Below are positions 20,040 through 32,402 of a stretch of 64,000 nt of DNA, piece by piece (the stretch's first letter is position 1; each line of letters starts with the position of its first letter). The DNA is from Chiua virens (lineage: Eukaryota > Basidiomycota > Agaricomycetes > Boletales > Boletaceae): positions 1,054,001 to 1,118,000 of the forward strand of contig JAHNUO010000001.1 of assembly GCA_019787685.1 (NCBI GenBank). The letters run 5' to 3'. A program made the position numbers and the translations under genes. Under the pieces are notes generated by a model, which was not told the DNA's origin, did not search any database, and saw nothing but the letters and a program-made list of their open reading frames with translations.

Positions 20040-23000
20040 TCACCGCCTGTTCCAGCCTGCAGACCCCGACCCCGACCCCGATCCCTGACCTAACGTCCCA
20101 AACGGATGCCCATCTCCCGGCGCATTGAAATATCCAGCCGCCGCCGCCGCATTCAATGCGCCGACATCAAATCGCATCGGCTGATACTGCCCCTGATTCC
20201 CAAAATTCCTCGCGGCCGCGGCGGCAGCGAGCATGTTGAACTGGGACACGTTAGGTGTTGGGACCTTGGGGGGTGGTACTACCGTGCTTTGGGTCGAGCT
20301 CGCCGCGCTCGGCAACGAGAGCATACTAGGGTTGCGCGACCAAGTGTGCAGGAGAGATTGTGGGCGAATTCACCGTCGGTGGTTTCCAGTTCTGGTGACG
20401 CGTCAGTGGATCGCTAACGCGAGAGTATCAACGTAAACGTACATGTTGCTTCCCGGCACGATACAATTCCTCCAATTTTTCATCAAAGACGCCACGTTCC
20501 TCAAACTCGTGATAGGCCTTGTATAGCCTTAGCGCAGAGCGTGCATCCTCGATCGAGTCGTGTGTCTCTGTCTGGATGTTCTCTCCTAGGATGAACCAGG
20601 AAAGGAAACGGAGCGAGAGACGGCGCTGACGGTTACGGAGGAAGTAGAGATCGACCGTGTCAATCACTTGTTCCGGCGGAACGAAGATGTCTGTCATGTG
20701 CTACAGTGAGTTTCAGAATGTTAGACAGAAGCAAGACACAGACTAATGATTCGGAAATCCTTTGAGAGCCCATGACCGATGAATATGCATCCACGATCGA
20801 CAAGCAATCGGAGTTTCTTGTACACGAGCTTCAATGGCGTCAATGTATACCTTGAAAGGTGCGGATCCAGGTCCCCGACTGCGGGAGCTTTGATTGGCGA
20901 TGTGGATGGAGGCGAAAAGAATACATACATTTGATACCCGAGAACTCGGTAAGATAATCGACGATGACTTCACTCGTATGGATGTGGTCATCAATGAACG
21001 GAATGCTCTCTTTCAAACCATCCCCTCGCAAGACTGAGACGCGCGCGAGACTAAGACGAGCAGGACGAATGACACGGTTTGTGCCGTCGGACCTAAACTC
21101 CGTTTCTTCCTGTAAAATATCAGCATTTATTCGAGGAGACGAACAAGTCAATCTCACCTGCTGCATGGACACGAATTCGGCGTCAATGGAAACAAAGGTC
21201 CCGGGTTTGGGTAATTCCTCGAAACGCAGACACTCGTGCTTGATCAAGCTCTTGTCTCTATTTCTACGGATGCTCAGTCAACAATATAGAGAAATGAGGG
21301 GCGGTCGGTACTTACATTGATATGGACGTATCACGGCTCAGGATCGAGGGGTCGAGTTCATCTGGAAGACGACTATAGTCGAGTTGAGAGCGCACATCTT
21401 CCCGCTCAAAATATAGTACAGCGGGAACCTGGTCTTCTGTGTAAAGGAGCACGACAGGCGACGCAAAGGGCGGACATACTTTCCAAGTACTCGGGAAACT
21501 CAAAGCCTCCTCCTCGGAAATATTGCGGACCACAAAGTCATTGAACAAAAACCAAGGACCCTTGAGATGGGACTGGCTTTCCGCTTCGGGTACTAAAATC
21601 GAAATTAGACCAGGAGAGAAGGGGGAACAAGATGGCTTACCCTTCACGATGGCTACCAAGTGTGAATGTTTCGTTTTTGTCATGATTTGACACACGATAG
21701 CCTATATGCGAAATGATGAGGACTCTCGCTTGAAAACGGCCGCATGTACGCACCCGGAGCTCATAAGTTACGCTTTCTGGGTCGTCAACCCCTTCAACCT
21801 CTCCTCTCAACTCCACTGTCGGACCCAAGAACCTCCCTGCTCTCGTATCCATCCAATACCTAATATTGTCGTCATTGTATACACTCGCATTTACGGCTAA
21901 TACGGGAGGAAGATCTGCGGTCGGAATCGAGCGGCGAGAGGAAAAAGTAGAAAATTGTTTGCACGTTTGACAAGTCGCTCTGTGGGTCATTTGGCGGATC
22001 AGAGATGCGCGGAGAATATCAGCGAACGCAGCCTGAGGCACAGGCTCAGTTTGGAAGCGGCTGGATGTTTGATGATGGGAATAGAGGAGTGAGTAAGAAG
22101 AGAGAGACAGACCTTTCTTGGATAGGTTATGTCAACGACATGCGTCATGTTCTCCTTTTCTCTAACAGCTTTGCAGCTCAGACACACGATGACATTCTTT
22201 GCGTCTATCCCCAATAATTGGGTGACGGGGGCTGCCGCGGGTGACAAGGATGCACTTGGGTTAGGGTGGGTATCGGCCTGAAAAATAGCGGAGACGGAGG
22301 GGGGCGAAGAATGCTGGTATATAACGGGGTTATGAGGGAAAGAGTTGCCTTCCGAGCTGAGGTGGTCGATGAGGAAACGATGGAACGACTGGATCATGTG
22401 AGCGTAATCAACCTCGGTTGGTTCACGACCGTAATCGATCAGCTCGATTTGGTTTTGGGCTTGTTATATGGGCTCAGGAAAACGTTATCGGAAAGTGAAG
22501 AGATCTCACCTTGAGCAAGCACGCCGACGGTCTTGCAAAAGTTGCTTGATTGACAATTGATCCCGTGGGCGTCCTCGAGCATGCGTACGACAAAACCAAG
22601 TTCGCATAGTAAACAGTGCTCCCTGGGACAATTTGTAGTGATGTGGGACTTGGCCAATTTTCTGATAGGAAGTGTGTAATGCATGACTTGCACGACGGGA
22701 TTTGTGTACGAATTCAGAATGTGGGTTTCGAGACCACTAAATATAGTCTTGTTGTAGAATCTGAAAAAGGTCAGAGAAAGGGAGGACGGATGTAGAAAGA
22801 GAGTACCCGAAATCGAAGTCTTCGACCCCAAATTTGGAGTACTCGATCTCTACTTTGCGATATATGCGAGGTATCTCGTCAATGCTATCGTCGAGTGTAA
22901 GGTGTTCGAGCTCGACCTGTAGTACGGTGAGTTAGATTGCAACGAATAAGTTGGAAAGACCAACGTCATCATCGCGCTTTCCTTTTCCGCTTCTGAATCT

Positions 23001-24425
23001 GGCTTGGTCTTTGGTATTCGATACGACGACGCGATTCCTTCTTCCCCTGAGTTCTTTCGGAAGGGCGGCATAAGCAACGTTGTCGTTTATTTTCATTGTC
23101 GAGAGGATCTGTGGGGGTATTTTGGCAGGGGGCGGGTAGGAAGGGGAGGTAGAGGAGAGGAATTGAGGTGTCCACGAAGAAAGAAGGGGGGTTGAATAGT
23201 AGGGCATTCCGATAGAGTTGAGAGGGCTTGAGATAATAAGTTTGTGGATGAAGGGAAAAAGAGGTTGAGACATACGTCGAATCCGACCAGTCCAAGGGGG
23301 AGAGTGGTTCGGGGACGTCTGCCCATTCAACTGGCTGACCTTGAAAGCCATTGAAGAAGGGTTCTGACGACTCTTCAGCTGCGGTGAGAAGATGGATTGT
23401 ACCGACGGCATCGCCAAATGCCAAGTAAGAACCGTTTGATGAAACAGCTGCGGATGTGATGCAGGATGTGGTGTCGATCTAAAAAGGGTTGGAGAGAAGT
23501 GATGAGGAAAGGACGGGAGACGTACGTGGTAGAAACCGGATGTGTTGGTGTCGGACACGTCGACGACATTGACGAGACCTTGTGCGGAGGTGATGACGAG
23601 ACTGGAACTCTGCTTTGGAAGGAGGTTGATAAAGGCCGGGCCGTCGGAGAAGGGGACAGGGGGGAGCGGTTTCAAGTTACGGAGGTCGTAGACCTTGACG
23701 AGTGGATCAGGAAAATCATGGCCGTGCCTGGGACAAGTGAGCGAGAGGTAAAAATGGGAGAATAGAGAATAGACCTTGAACTCCAACCGATCGTGTAGAA
23801 CAAGTTGCCGGATACTTGGAGATCCTGGACACCACTTGCGTGTGCGAGGACCTGCGGCGTCACCAGACTCTCTGCGGAGGGCAGTGCGTGGATCGTGTGT
23901 GCGGACGTAGCCATCTGCGGATGCACAGAGGAGGGCAGAATGGGAGAAATGGAGATGGGTGATATGAGATGAGACGGGTGCCTGGCGGAGGAGGGAGCCG
24001 GTGATTGCGTTGAGGAGGACAAGTTCGGGTGCGGTGGTGGCAGCGGCGACGATGTTGGATGAAAAGGCAGAGGGGGACATGGCAGAGACGGTGGCATTGG
24101 GTGCACTGGGCGGGAGTGAGGGGGTGATCGGCGGGGATCGGAGGACGTACCGGAAGAACCACTTGTTCATGCCGCCCTTTGCCCATGCGCCGACGCCGTG
24201 ACCAGCGATGCCGAGTGCGCGAACATGGTTGTCGGCGACGGTGATCTGCTTGACGGGGAGAGGACCGCCGACGGGAAATGAGACACCGCGGAGACCGTGG
24301 AGAGAGTGGAGTGCTACGAGAGTACCGTCATCGTGACCTGCCCATAACGAGTCAGAGACGGGATCGAATGCGATGGCAGAGACGGGCTGATGTGAGGCGT
24401 GAATTGGAATGACCGTCCGATACAT
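20040..24425 (-). CDS. PAN2: PAN2, catalytic subunit of the PAN deadenylase
   Basis: About 16 short introns split this gene. N-terminal WD40 repeats run from MYRTVIPIHA (IAFDPVSDSLWAGHDDGTL, DGYVRTHDPRT, DPLVKVYDLRN). Then come the linker, the pseudo-ubiquitin-hydrolase domain (VEIEYSKFGVEDFDFGFYNK, HCLLCELGFVVRML, NFCKTVGVLAQ) and the DEDD exonuclease: SIDAEFVSM, YLTEFSGI, FIGHGLSKDFRIIN, DTVDLYFL and HDSIEDARSALRLY. With PAN3 it starts trimming of mRNA poly(A) tails. Two frame problems appear. A one-base shift is needed between DPRTALR and VLAHASG (about 23848-23878), where no intron fits. A stop in frame at 20326-20328 precedes a low-complexity Ala/Gly tail that stays open in the next frame to 20040. 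The start ATG at 24423-24425 is 52 bp from the next gene. Confidence 0.92.
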
Positions 24426-24477
24426 GACGGTATGATGTATACCACGTGACCATACCATCTCTCTCTCTCCCTCTTCG
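24426..24477. promoter_or_regulatory. Very short divergent promoter, PAN2/rabenosyn
   Basis: Only 52 bp separate the two start codons. The interval holds a CACGTG E-box at 24443-24448 followed by TCTCTCTCTCC pyrimidine runs. Core promoter elements must overlap leaders or coding sequence. Confidence 0.5.
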
Positions 24478-26841
24478 ATGCAGAATCCACCTCCTGTCCC
24501 TTACCAAGCTTACAGGGTATGTTCATTGCTTCCTATTCATTTCCCTACTCACTTCAGATTCACAGCCAAAGCGTCACTCTCGCACTGTCTCCGCTATCCC
24601 ACCGAATGTCCCTCCCCCGACAGTCGACTCTCACCGCTCCCTCTCCGCCGATTGGGACACGGAGAAACTCGCGTCTGATCCCATCGTCCTCGATATCGTC
24701 TCCCCCCTAAAAGTCGAACTCCCCTCCCCCCCGCCCACCGACCCCGCCACCGACGGCCCGACTCCGCCGCAGTCAGTCCCTCTCCCTAATGGAAAGCACA
24801 GACAACTCGACTCTCCCTCCCCTTCTTCGTCTTCCGTCTCCCTTCCATCCGTCTCCATCCCCGCCCCGAAGAAACCTTCTACCTTCCGGCGTCTACAGCC
24901 ACGTCCATCAGCCGCTCGGCCTCCGCTTCCCTTCATCCCCGCTTCGCCCGCCGCAGCCCCAGTCAAGGGCCCCCTCCTCGTCCTCCACCATCGTTCGCCA
25001 GCTTGACCTCTCACCGCCACCTCTCCGCTCGCCTCCGCTTCACAGTCGCGTCCCATCAATCAATTCCGCCATCAGTGATAAGTCCCTCTCCAGCCGCCCG
25101 AGTCCTTCACACACTCCAAATACCTCTTTGGCCGCCCCTTCTGGTCCTCCATCCACCCTCCTGCTACCTCCACAGCCTCCATCTACTTCCGTATCGTCCA
25201 GTCTCTCCCCTTCACCAATAACATCACCTCCCTCGTCCACCTCTCCCCTCCCTTCTCGCTCTCCTGCACCATACAGACCTGGATTTCAGCCAAAAGGCGT
25301 CTACCGGCCCCGCACAGACGAATTCTTTCAAGCACGCAATGCTAAACACGATACTACCCGTATAGAGCGTACAAAGCTCGAGAGGCGTCTCGAAAAACTC
25401 ATCCATCTTCATTTCCCTATACAGGCAATCGACGAGCCAAAGAAGCCCTCCATCGAGCGCAGGAAGTCCAGCCTCTTCGATTTGGATATCGCTAGTTTGA
25501 AGAACATGGATGTCACCGACATTTGGAAAGGTGTCGTACAATCACAGAGTGCAAACGGTGACATTCGAGGTATGCAGTCACCCTCTCACTGTTTCATCCC
25601 TCCTCACTCATGTAGCCGTCGAGCAACGTATTGCTCCCTGGCAAGAAGACACCGCCGTTTCTAAATGTCCTCTCTGCAAGTGAGTCCATCTCTCCTTGAC
25701 TTTATCCCACCTAACCCGTCATTAGCGCGTCATTTCACCCCCTAACGAACCGTAAGCACCACTGCCGCCTTTGCGGTCAAATAATCTGTTCCCTCCCCAT
25801 CAAACACCCTCAACGCCCACAACCGTGCTCGATATTGTTCATTGTAGACTCAAGGACGCGTCAGATAGAAGAAGTCGGCGAAGGCGTCGATTACGGCGTC
25901 AGGAAAAGGACGAATGGACCAGGCACAGGAAAGAGTGGTAAGGGAAAAGAAAAAGAGGAAACCCTGGCGGATGACGAGAAGTTCTTGAAGGGCGTACGGA
26001 TCTGTAGGCATTGTAAGCCTACCCTCTCGTGAGTCTTTCACTCCCTTCCCACACGTATGCTAACCTTTTATTGGCCCCGCCACTTGCAGACGAGAACAGT
26101 TCCATCAGGAAGTATCCCGTTTACCCCCTCTGATTCGATCATATGAGGTATCCCATTCCTGAGTATTCCATAACGTTCCCACTGAACATGGATATAGGCA
26201 CTTGTCGCTCTCGAGAAAGAGATAGAGGATGCACTTCCACAATTTCAAGAGTTACTACTAACGCTCAAGTAAGCCCGCTTCTTGTCTCATTCCGGGAAAC
26301 TTAGACGTCCACTCCCAGTTCGGATTCCCCACCGAGTAAGGAAGCAGCCGTTGCCCGCAAGCATATCCTTGAGGACTTTGCCTCTTACGACGCTGTTTCC
26401 AAACGTATCCGCAAGATCCCATGCACACCAGGGAGCTCGCAAGACCGTATCCAACTCGCAATCCGGACGCGAGCAGACCTGTTCCTGCAAAAGAACATGT
26501 TTCCTCTTCAAGCAAGTGTTTCCCTCACGCTATACTTGTCTGACGCTGACGAGACCGTCCAGTCGCTTCCCAAAGCGAAAAAACAGGTTTCCTCTGGTGA
26601 TGCTGCAGGTCCACTTGTGGATCCAGAGTCCGAGCTCGCGCATGCGCTCCAGCCGCTACTCGAACAAGAAGCCCTTCTCGAGTCGTTTGTTGGTGAAGCC
26701 ATGGCACATCGAAAATTCGAAGACGCCAAGACGCTCAAGGCGAACCTGAGGGAGATTAGGGCCGAGATCGAAAGGATGGTGGAGAATGGCGCCGGGACTG
26801 GATCACCTGGCAGGGAGCACGGCGTAGTCGTCGTCCTATAG
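24478..26841 (+). CDS. Rabenosyn-5/Vac1 (Pep7) family FYVE-finger endosomal tether
   Basis: Exon 1 (24478..24516, MQNPPPVPYQAYR) joins 24566 onward (PKRHSRTVSAIPP). The N-terminal third is Pro/Ser-rich. The FYVE-type finger reads CPLCNASFHPL, RKHHCRLCGQIIC and VRICRHC (exons 25616..25679 and 25726..26028). C-terminal helices RLPPLIRSYEALVALEKEIED and LEQEALLESFVGEAM ... RKFEDAKTLKANL match the rabenosyn Rab-binding region. Such proteins bind PtdIns(3)P and Rab5/Vps21 and bring Vps45 to endosomes. The frame changes once around 24829-24956. A weak-donor intron (for example 24851..24911) or a one-base indel would explain it. The last intron is either GC-AG (GCAAGT at 26515) or retained, since its 51 nt are open. 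Other exons: 26090..26147, 26198..26268 and 26319 onward. Confidence 0.87.
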
Positions 26842-28793
26842 GGTTTGAAATTTAAACGTTTATTTTCGCATCGGAGAGGGACAGTCCTTTTAACACTATG
26901 TATGGATGGGATAACATACTTATTGGATATCATCGACAGGATACATGTCGTCATTACAGCAATTTAAGCCCAAGCAGCTATGACACAAGCAAGCACCACA
27001 GAGGGTTTAAACGATTTCATATCTGAGATCAGCGCTTAGCGTTCAGATATTCTCTAGGAAACTTGAAGAGGTTTGCTATTTACGTGTCCATGTTTTATGT
27101 AGGCCGAAAATACTTGAACCTCGATACGACGGTGTTTGGTCTCGCTGGCACGTATGGTGTCATCATCTTTCCTTCTTGTGCGTATTGGTGGCTGACGGTT
27201 TGCGTTAGCAGGAGGAGAGTGATATGACGTCTATTACGTGTATGGTGTCAGATCATTGGTCATCCGAAGTGAAGAACGATATCATGGACGAGATTTTGAG
27301 GTTCAAAAACAAGGACTGACATCATCCAAACATACCCTTTGCTACTAGTTGGCGCAAGCGTCTTTTTCTCCAAGGTCAGCAGTGCTATCGACGAACAGCA
27401 TGGTTAGCATTGTCTGAGTCATCTACAACTACAAATTTCGCATAGCACTGGCAGTCCGATCTTTTTCTCAACGACTCCTGCTAGTAAAATCCGCACGTGG
27501 GACTTTATGAACTGCGCTTACTATAGTATCTATACTTCATGACCTTCAAGTTGGCGACGTACCATACGACACCAACTTCATCTTGCATGCTGAATCCAAG
27601 CAAGTCGGATAAACGACATCTGGGCCAGGGCGCGGGGTCTTCAATGTTGGGAAGCAAGGTAGCATGTCGCGATAAATCCGAAACCGAGTGACCAGACTGG
27701 AACGTCGTATGTCCGATACGGTACGGCCACTGTGGCAGTTACCCATAAATCCGACCGAGACGGCCGATTGTGCGACGACATCAACACGCATGGCTTGCTC
27801 GACGCGCTTCTTTGATGCTACGAAACGCCATGCAATTTGAATGATGCCGCTCGGGCGCGAGCGCCCATTCACCTTCGCGCGCTTCCGTGGACTCGAACCG
27901 TCGACGTTCAGACCGTCGGCCAATGCCAACGATTCAAATACCGTGACTCTTTGACGAACGCCATCGTTTCTCGTTGTGAGCCGCCATCAATTTAATCCAA
28001 TAATAACTGGATCGTCCACCCACCTCGTGTCGAATGTGACTGTAGCCAACGCCGAGGTCTTCGATCCATCATGATATCAAGGACCAATTTGGGCGAACCG
28101 TGATGGTGGCGTTTGCAGTGCAGTGACGACGAATTGTCAAGGAGTTTGATGGTGAATATGCAATGAACGTCGCTGAGAATCAATCAATAGATGCTCTGAT
28201 CGTTAGGGAGAGGACAGGTGAATCCTAGGCGGCCAGGCGGCGGCGAATGTGTGCAGAAAAGTAAGCTATGTATATGAGCAAGTTAATCGGTGCATATGCA
28301 CGTTCACCATCAGTCGAGAAAGCGAGTATGATACATGCTAGTGCTCTCGAGTCGACAAAACACAATGTTCACCAAGTGATGAGAAAGAACTCGACGACAC
28401 ACATCCACTTGCAATGATTTCCATTTCTTATTATGAAGAAACAATCCAGAGTGAACCGCGCAGTACCTAAATGCCAACTTGATGATAACAACAAGGGAAG
28501 AAGGAAGAAAAAAGAAATGTAGGAAAGAGAGTACTAGATTGGATTTATGATGCCGAGACTGGATAATGTAGTGATGGAGTGAGTGTGTTAAAGCTAAAAT
28601 TCGTGTGGTAGAATGCCAGGCGAGGTGAACTCGTAATACGATAAGGGTTCGGAATGTTCTTAACAATCACTGAGAGTCATAACAGAAAAAAATGAGTGCC
28701 ACAATGATGCTCAACGGACCAAGTGATGTAAGAAAAGGTAAAACCAAAAGATATAAAGGACGGCAGATGAGTACTGACCGTCCACGGAGAGGC
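26842..28793. other. 1.95 kb between rabenosyn and SOG2, no supported gene
   Basis: Only isolated frames are present. The longest is a minus-strand stretch at 27546-27929 (127 codons, with SPRKRAKVNGRSRPSG) that has no recognisable domain and no convincing partner exons. Codon-like composition is weak. The right end is the 3' flank of SOG2. Confidence 0.4.
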
Positions 28794-31700
28794 TCAGCCT
28801 TCATTCCCAATGTTACCTCTAACGATCTCCCCGTTAGCATGGCCAACAAGACCAGTATTTGCGGGCATGACGTATCGTGATGGCATTGCGACATTGAAGT
28901 GAGATTGGTTTGGCAGTGCGCTGCGTGGGAAGTTTGCTAGCCCAGGCGTGATCAGTTTCAGAGTCTTAGGTTGATGTGTGCTGCAACTACGCGAAAGGTT
29001 CGCGCCCAATTTATCGTCGTGCCCGCGGAAATTAGCAGTCCCGTTTGCAGAATGTACCGGCACAGCAGTCAATGGCGAATACGGAAGAGGTGTACTTGAG
29101 GGTGAAAAGGATGATACATGTAAAAGCATGACGAATTCCTGCGTCGAGTTAGTGAGAGCCACCATCTTGGAACGAAGATCTGGGAACACTGCATGTGTAG
29201 AACCATAGGTCTTGATGAAATTAGACAATTTTACGACAATCTAACACATGAGAAAAGTCAGCCGCGGGGGAAAGTCGCAGGAAATATACACGGGATAAAC
29301 ATTGGAGCAGAGTCTGCTCACCTTCACGAACAAGTGCGCATTGTCCCGTAGCGTTGTCCTGTCAGTCGACGGGTCCCCCGCGCGTACAGCAACGATATTG
29401 ACCCGTAGACGTTCAGTGATGATTTTGGCTTTGTTGATCGATTCGCGGAAGTCTTCACTTAATCCTGGAGTCTCCGACATGGTCTCTACCATCTCTTGCA
29501 TCAACTCCCAAATAGCTGGCGCTGAATCCACTGCGTTCTCCATCGAGTCTAAGGCGTCGTTATCGACTAATGTTCGAGAGAGAGGAATCTCAACGATCGG
29601 TCGTTGTAAGGGAACTTGCGGTGACGACGATGACGACGCTGTCAGAGAGATTTGCGACGCTTGCCTTGAATGGTAGCCATGGCGAGATGTACCTTGTAGG
29701 ACGAGAAGGTAGCGATGCCGACAGTGGCGGGGGAACACCTGGACCCGTTCCTCCTACCGTCGACGGAGGTAGAAGGCTCAAAGTGGATGCAGATAGCGGT
29801 GCAGCTGGTGATTTTTGTCCAGCACGCCGACATGTTGACGGTAGACCGGGCGGCAGAGGCATGTCATATGACGCCAGTGATTTCCCAATCTCTACGTCCT
29901 TCGAGCTGAAAGATCCAGCATGCCGTCGAGTAGTACGAGTTCTTCCCAGAGTAGTAGGTGTGGGTCGGGATCTTGCTATTGGAACGTTGTGTTGAAATCC
30001 CGAAGATTGCGACGACCCTACGCCCGCAGAGGATAGTGAAGAGTCGACGTGTGAAGTAGAGGGGACAATGGTGAGACCTTTCGTCTTGGGGGGAGCGTTC
30101 CGACGAGGCTCTGATAGATAGGGCTTGATGGATTCCATGTGAGGAAGCATACTTCGCCATGCATGAGATATCTCCGCAGCTGCTCCATAGAAGATGAGTA
30201 CAAGAGAGCGCATATATCGATCGTCATCTCTAGATGCTAGAATCTTGAGTTGCAGAGAGAGCATTGCAATGGCCTTTCCGAATACCGCAGCCGAGTCCCT
30301 ACTACTCTCCACCAATGCCTTACAGAGCAGTGGCGGAGGAGGCCCCTTCTTGGCAACTGCATCGAACCGCTCAAGGGCGCGGTTCAGCTGCGTCATGTAA
30401 GTGTATGCCGGGTCAGTGACCTTCCTAAGAACCGACGAGAGCTTTTGATCGACAGTATAGGTAATGTAGTGAGAAAGGGCTTGATGTACTTGAGAGGCGG
30501 AAAAGTAGAGAGAACGTGCGCATTCAACCAGAGAGCGCAAGGGTGGCGGTAGATTATTGGCAATCGCATGGGCAGGCAATGCAGAGAGACGTTTGAAATA
30601 TGCATGGCGATCGGTGTCAGGGACTGGGTGTGAGCGTTCGGCAGATGTAGGGGATGCTGAAGTCGGGGGTGTTGTCGGGTATTTCCTTTGCGTTTTCGAA
30701 CCCTCGGATGACGAAGACGAAGAATGCGATAGAGGGGAGGGCATGGTAAAGTCGTCACGTAGCATTCCGTTCGTGAGTGAAGATGGTACGGGAGGAACAA
30801 CCGAAGGCGCTGAATCGGGTGTCTTCGAAATGTGCCCCTGATCACTGGGTCGAGGCGAGGTGCGCAGGTCTGGTATGCTCTTCCTTCCGAACAATGCAGG
30901 GCGACGATCGCGACTCCGACGGGTGATCGAACCATTTCTCTGGTGCGGCAAGGAACGAGGAACGGCGGTATGATCGTCATCTGTTGACGATACGGACTCT
31001 TCGGGGGTCGGTAAATAGCTCTCAGGGGAAGCGGAACGGAGAGGCGGGTCGTACGGTGGCAATGAACCTAGCCTAAGGGGTGGAGGTCGTTCGAAGCGCA
31101 GACTTGGAGACTTGGAAGGTGGTGGGATGTGTAAAGGGGATTGGTCGTCAATGGAGAAGGACGGTGCATGTGGTGTGGGTCCCTCCGAGTGGTCCTCCCC
31201 TCCTAGCGCCGTCCAAGACTGTAGACTTTCCTCGCTGAAAGAGGGCCTTTGAGGGTCGATATCACCATAACTAAAATTTACTCACATCGAGTGATTAAGA
31301 GCACGTTCACTCATGAATGACTCCACACTAGGCTTGGGTTTGATATCTAGACGCAGCTGGCTGCTTTCCCGTAGCCACTTTTGCAATGCAACGATCCAAT
31401 CTTTCATGGTTTGTGGTTCGTCAGATGAGCCATGCATTTCGAGGGTGGGTTTCGAGGGCCACTCGATGGGATTATGGTCTACTTTCAAAACATCCAGATT
31501 TCCAAAATCTGCCAAGTAACTGGGTAGACGAGTGATCCTGTTGCGTGAAACACACAAGACCTGGCAAGTGAATGTGGTTGGGACGGTGTCAACAAAGTAA
31601 CGGAGGAACGCACATGGAGCTTTGCAAGGGACCCTGGCTGTGCTGGTAATCGTTTAATTTTGTTCCTGCCAATATCCAGAATTTCTAAGGAGGGGATCAC

Positions 31701-32170
31701 GGTCAACTGCGACGGTGTTAGTGGTGGACAAGCACATCAAACACGGCAGAACATACGACATCGGGAAAAACGGAAAAACTATTGTTCTTGAGGTTGAGAT
31801 AGCGTAGACGTGACAAAAGCGCGAATGCGGTCGGAAGAGTTGCGAGACGGTTGTAGCCGAGGGCGATTCTAAAACACGGGGAAGATAAGCACTGAGGAAG
31901 AGGGTGTTGCAAGACAAGAGCCGACCTGGTGATGGACGTTTCTCTTGCTCCAGCGGTGGCTAGACGCTCTGCGCCGTCTTCACCGACATCTGTGAGACTT
32001 TTGTGGGTGAAATCGAGGGTGGCGCCGTTGTCGGGGGAGTTGAGGAGAGCGTCGGCGAGATGTTGGTCAGACAACGACGCGGAGGACGATAGCGAGACAG
32101 CGCCGGCTTGTCTGATGGACGGAAACGGGGAGACGCGGCCAACGACACGGTCAACGTCCGAAGAGGACAT
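28794..32170 (-). CDS. SOG2: SOG2-type leucine-rich repeat protein of the RAM/MOR signalling network
   Basis: The start MSSSDVDRVVGRV (32168-32170) leads into leucine-rich repeats: YNRLATLPTAFALLSRLRYL, LEILDIGRNKIKRLPA, LCVSRNRITRLPSYLADFGN and VLKVDHNPIEWPSKP. A Ser/Pro-rich linker follows, then the Sog2 domain (HAYFKRLSALPAHAIANNLP, ECARSLYFSASQVHQALSHY, GKAIAMLSLQLKILASRDDD). The end has SMENAVDSAPAIWELMQEMV and NSTQEFVMLLHVSSFSPSS. Sog2 proteins scaffold the NDR kinase (Cbk1/Orb6) module that controls polarity and cell separation. An apparent frame change near 29.7 kb disappears with a 46-nt intron at 29693..29738. Another intron joins LNHS to IEESLQSW near 31250-31296. The stop is TGA at 28794-28796. 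Confidence 0.9.
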
Positions 32171-32402
32171 GAGGGGGAGAGGACAAAAAGGAGAACAGCT
32201 GTTGTTGTTCAAGTTTGGCCGGAATGGACGGGTACGTTCCCAGCCAGACCAGGCTTGGCAAGTGGACGCTCAACTCGGTTGCGACCGGTGCTTGTAACAT
32301 CTATTCGTACACACGCACTACTAATACCCTGATACGCTTCTCAAAACTGCCAGAACATCGCTCCGTTCATTCACCACCGCCAGGCATCCCGCTGGTTTTC
32401 AT

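Noticed and set aside
22932..24458. A single 508-codon open frame across the PAN2 N-terminus
   Set aside because: It runs through introns whose sequence is not PAN2-like and then leaves the WD40 frame; the spliced model fits the family better.
27880..27910. GGTTCGAGTCC on the minus strand, a perfect tRNA B-box string
   Set aside because: The flanking bases do not form a T-stem and no acceptor stem or anticodon arm fits, so no tRNA gene is supported.
27546..27929. A 127-codon minus-strand frame between rabenosyn and SOG2
   Set aside because: No domain, no partner exons and no homologue in the window; it may be chance in a GC-balanced spacer.
29640..29760. Apparent frameshift in SOG2
   Set aside because: A 46-nt GT-AG intron at 29693..29738 restores the frame and gives the expected text TSRHGYHSRQASQ.
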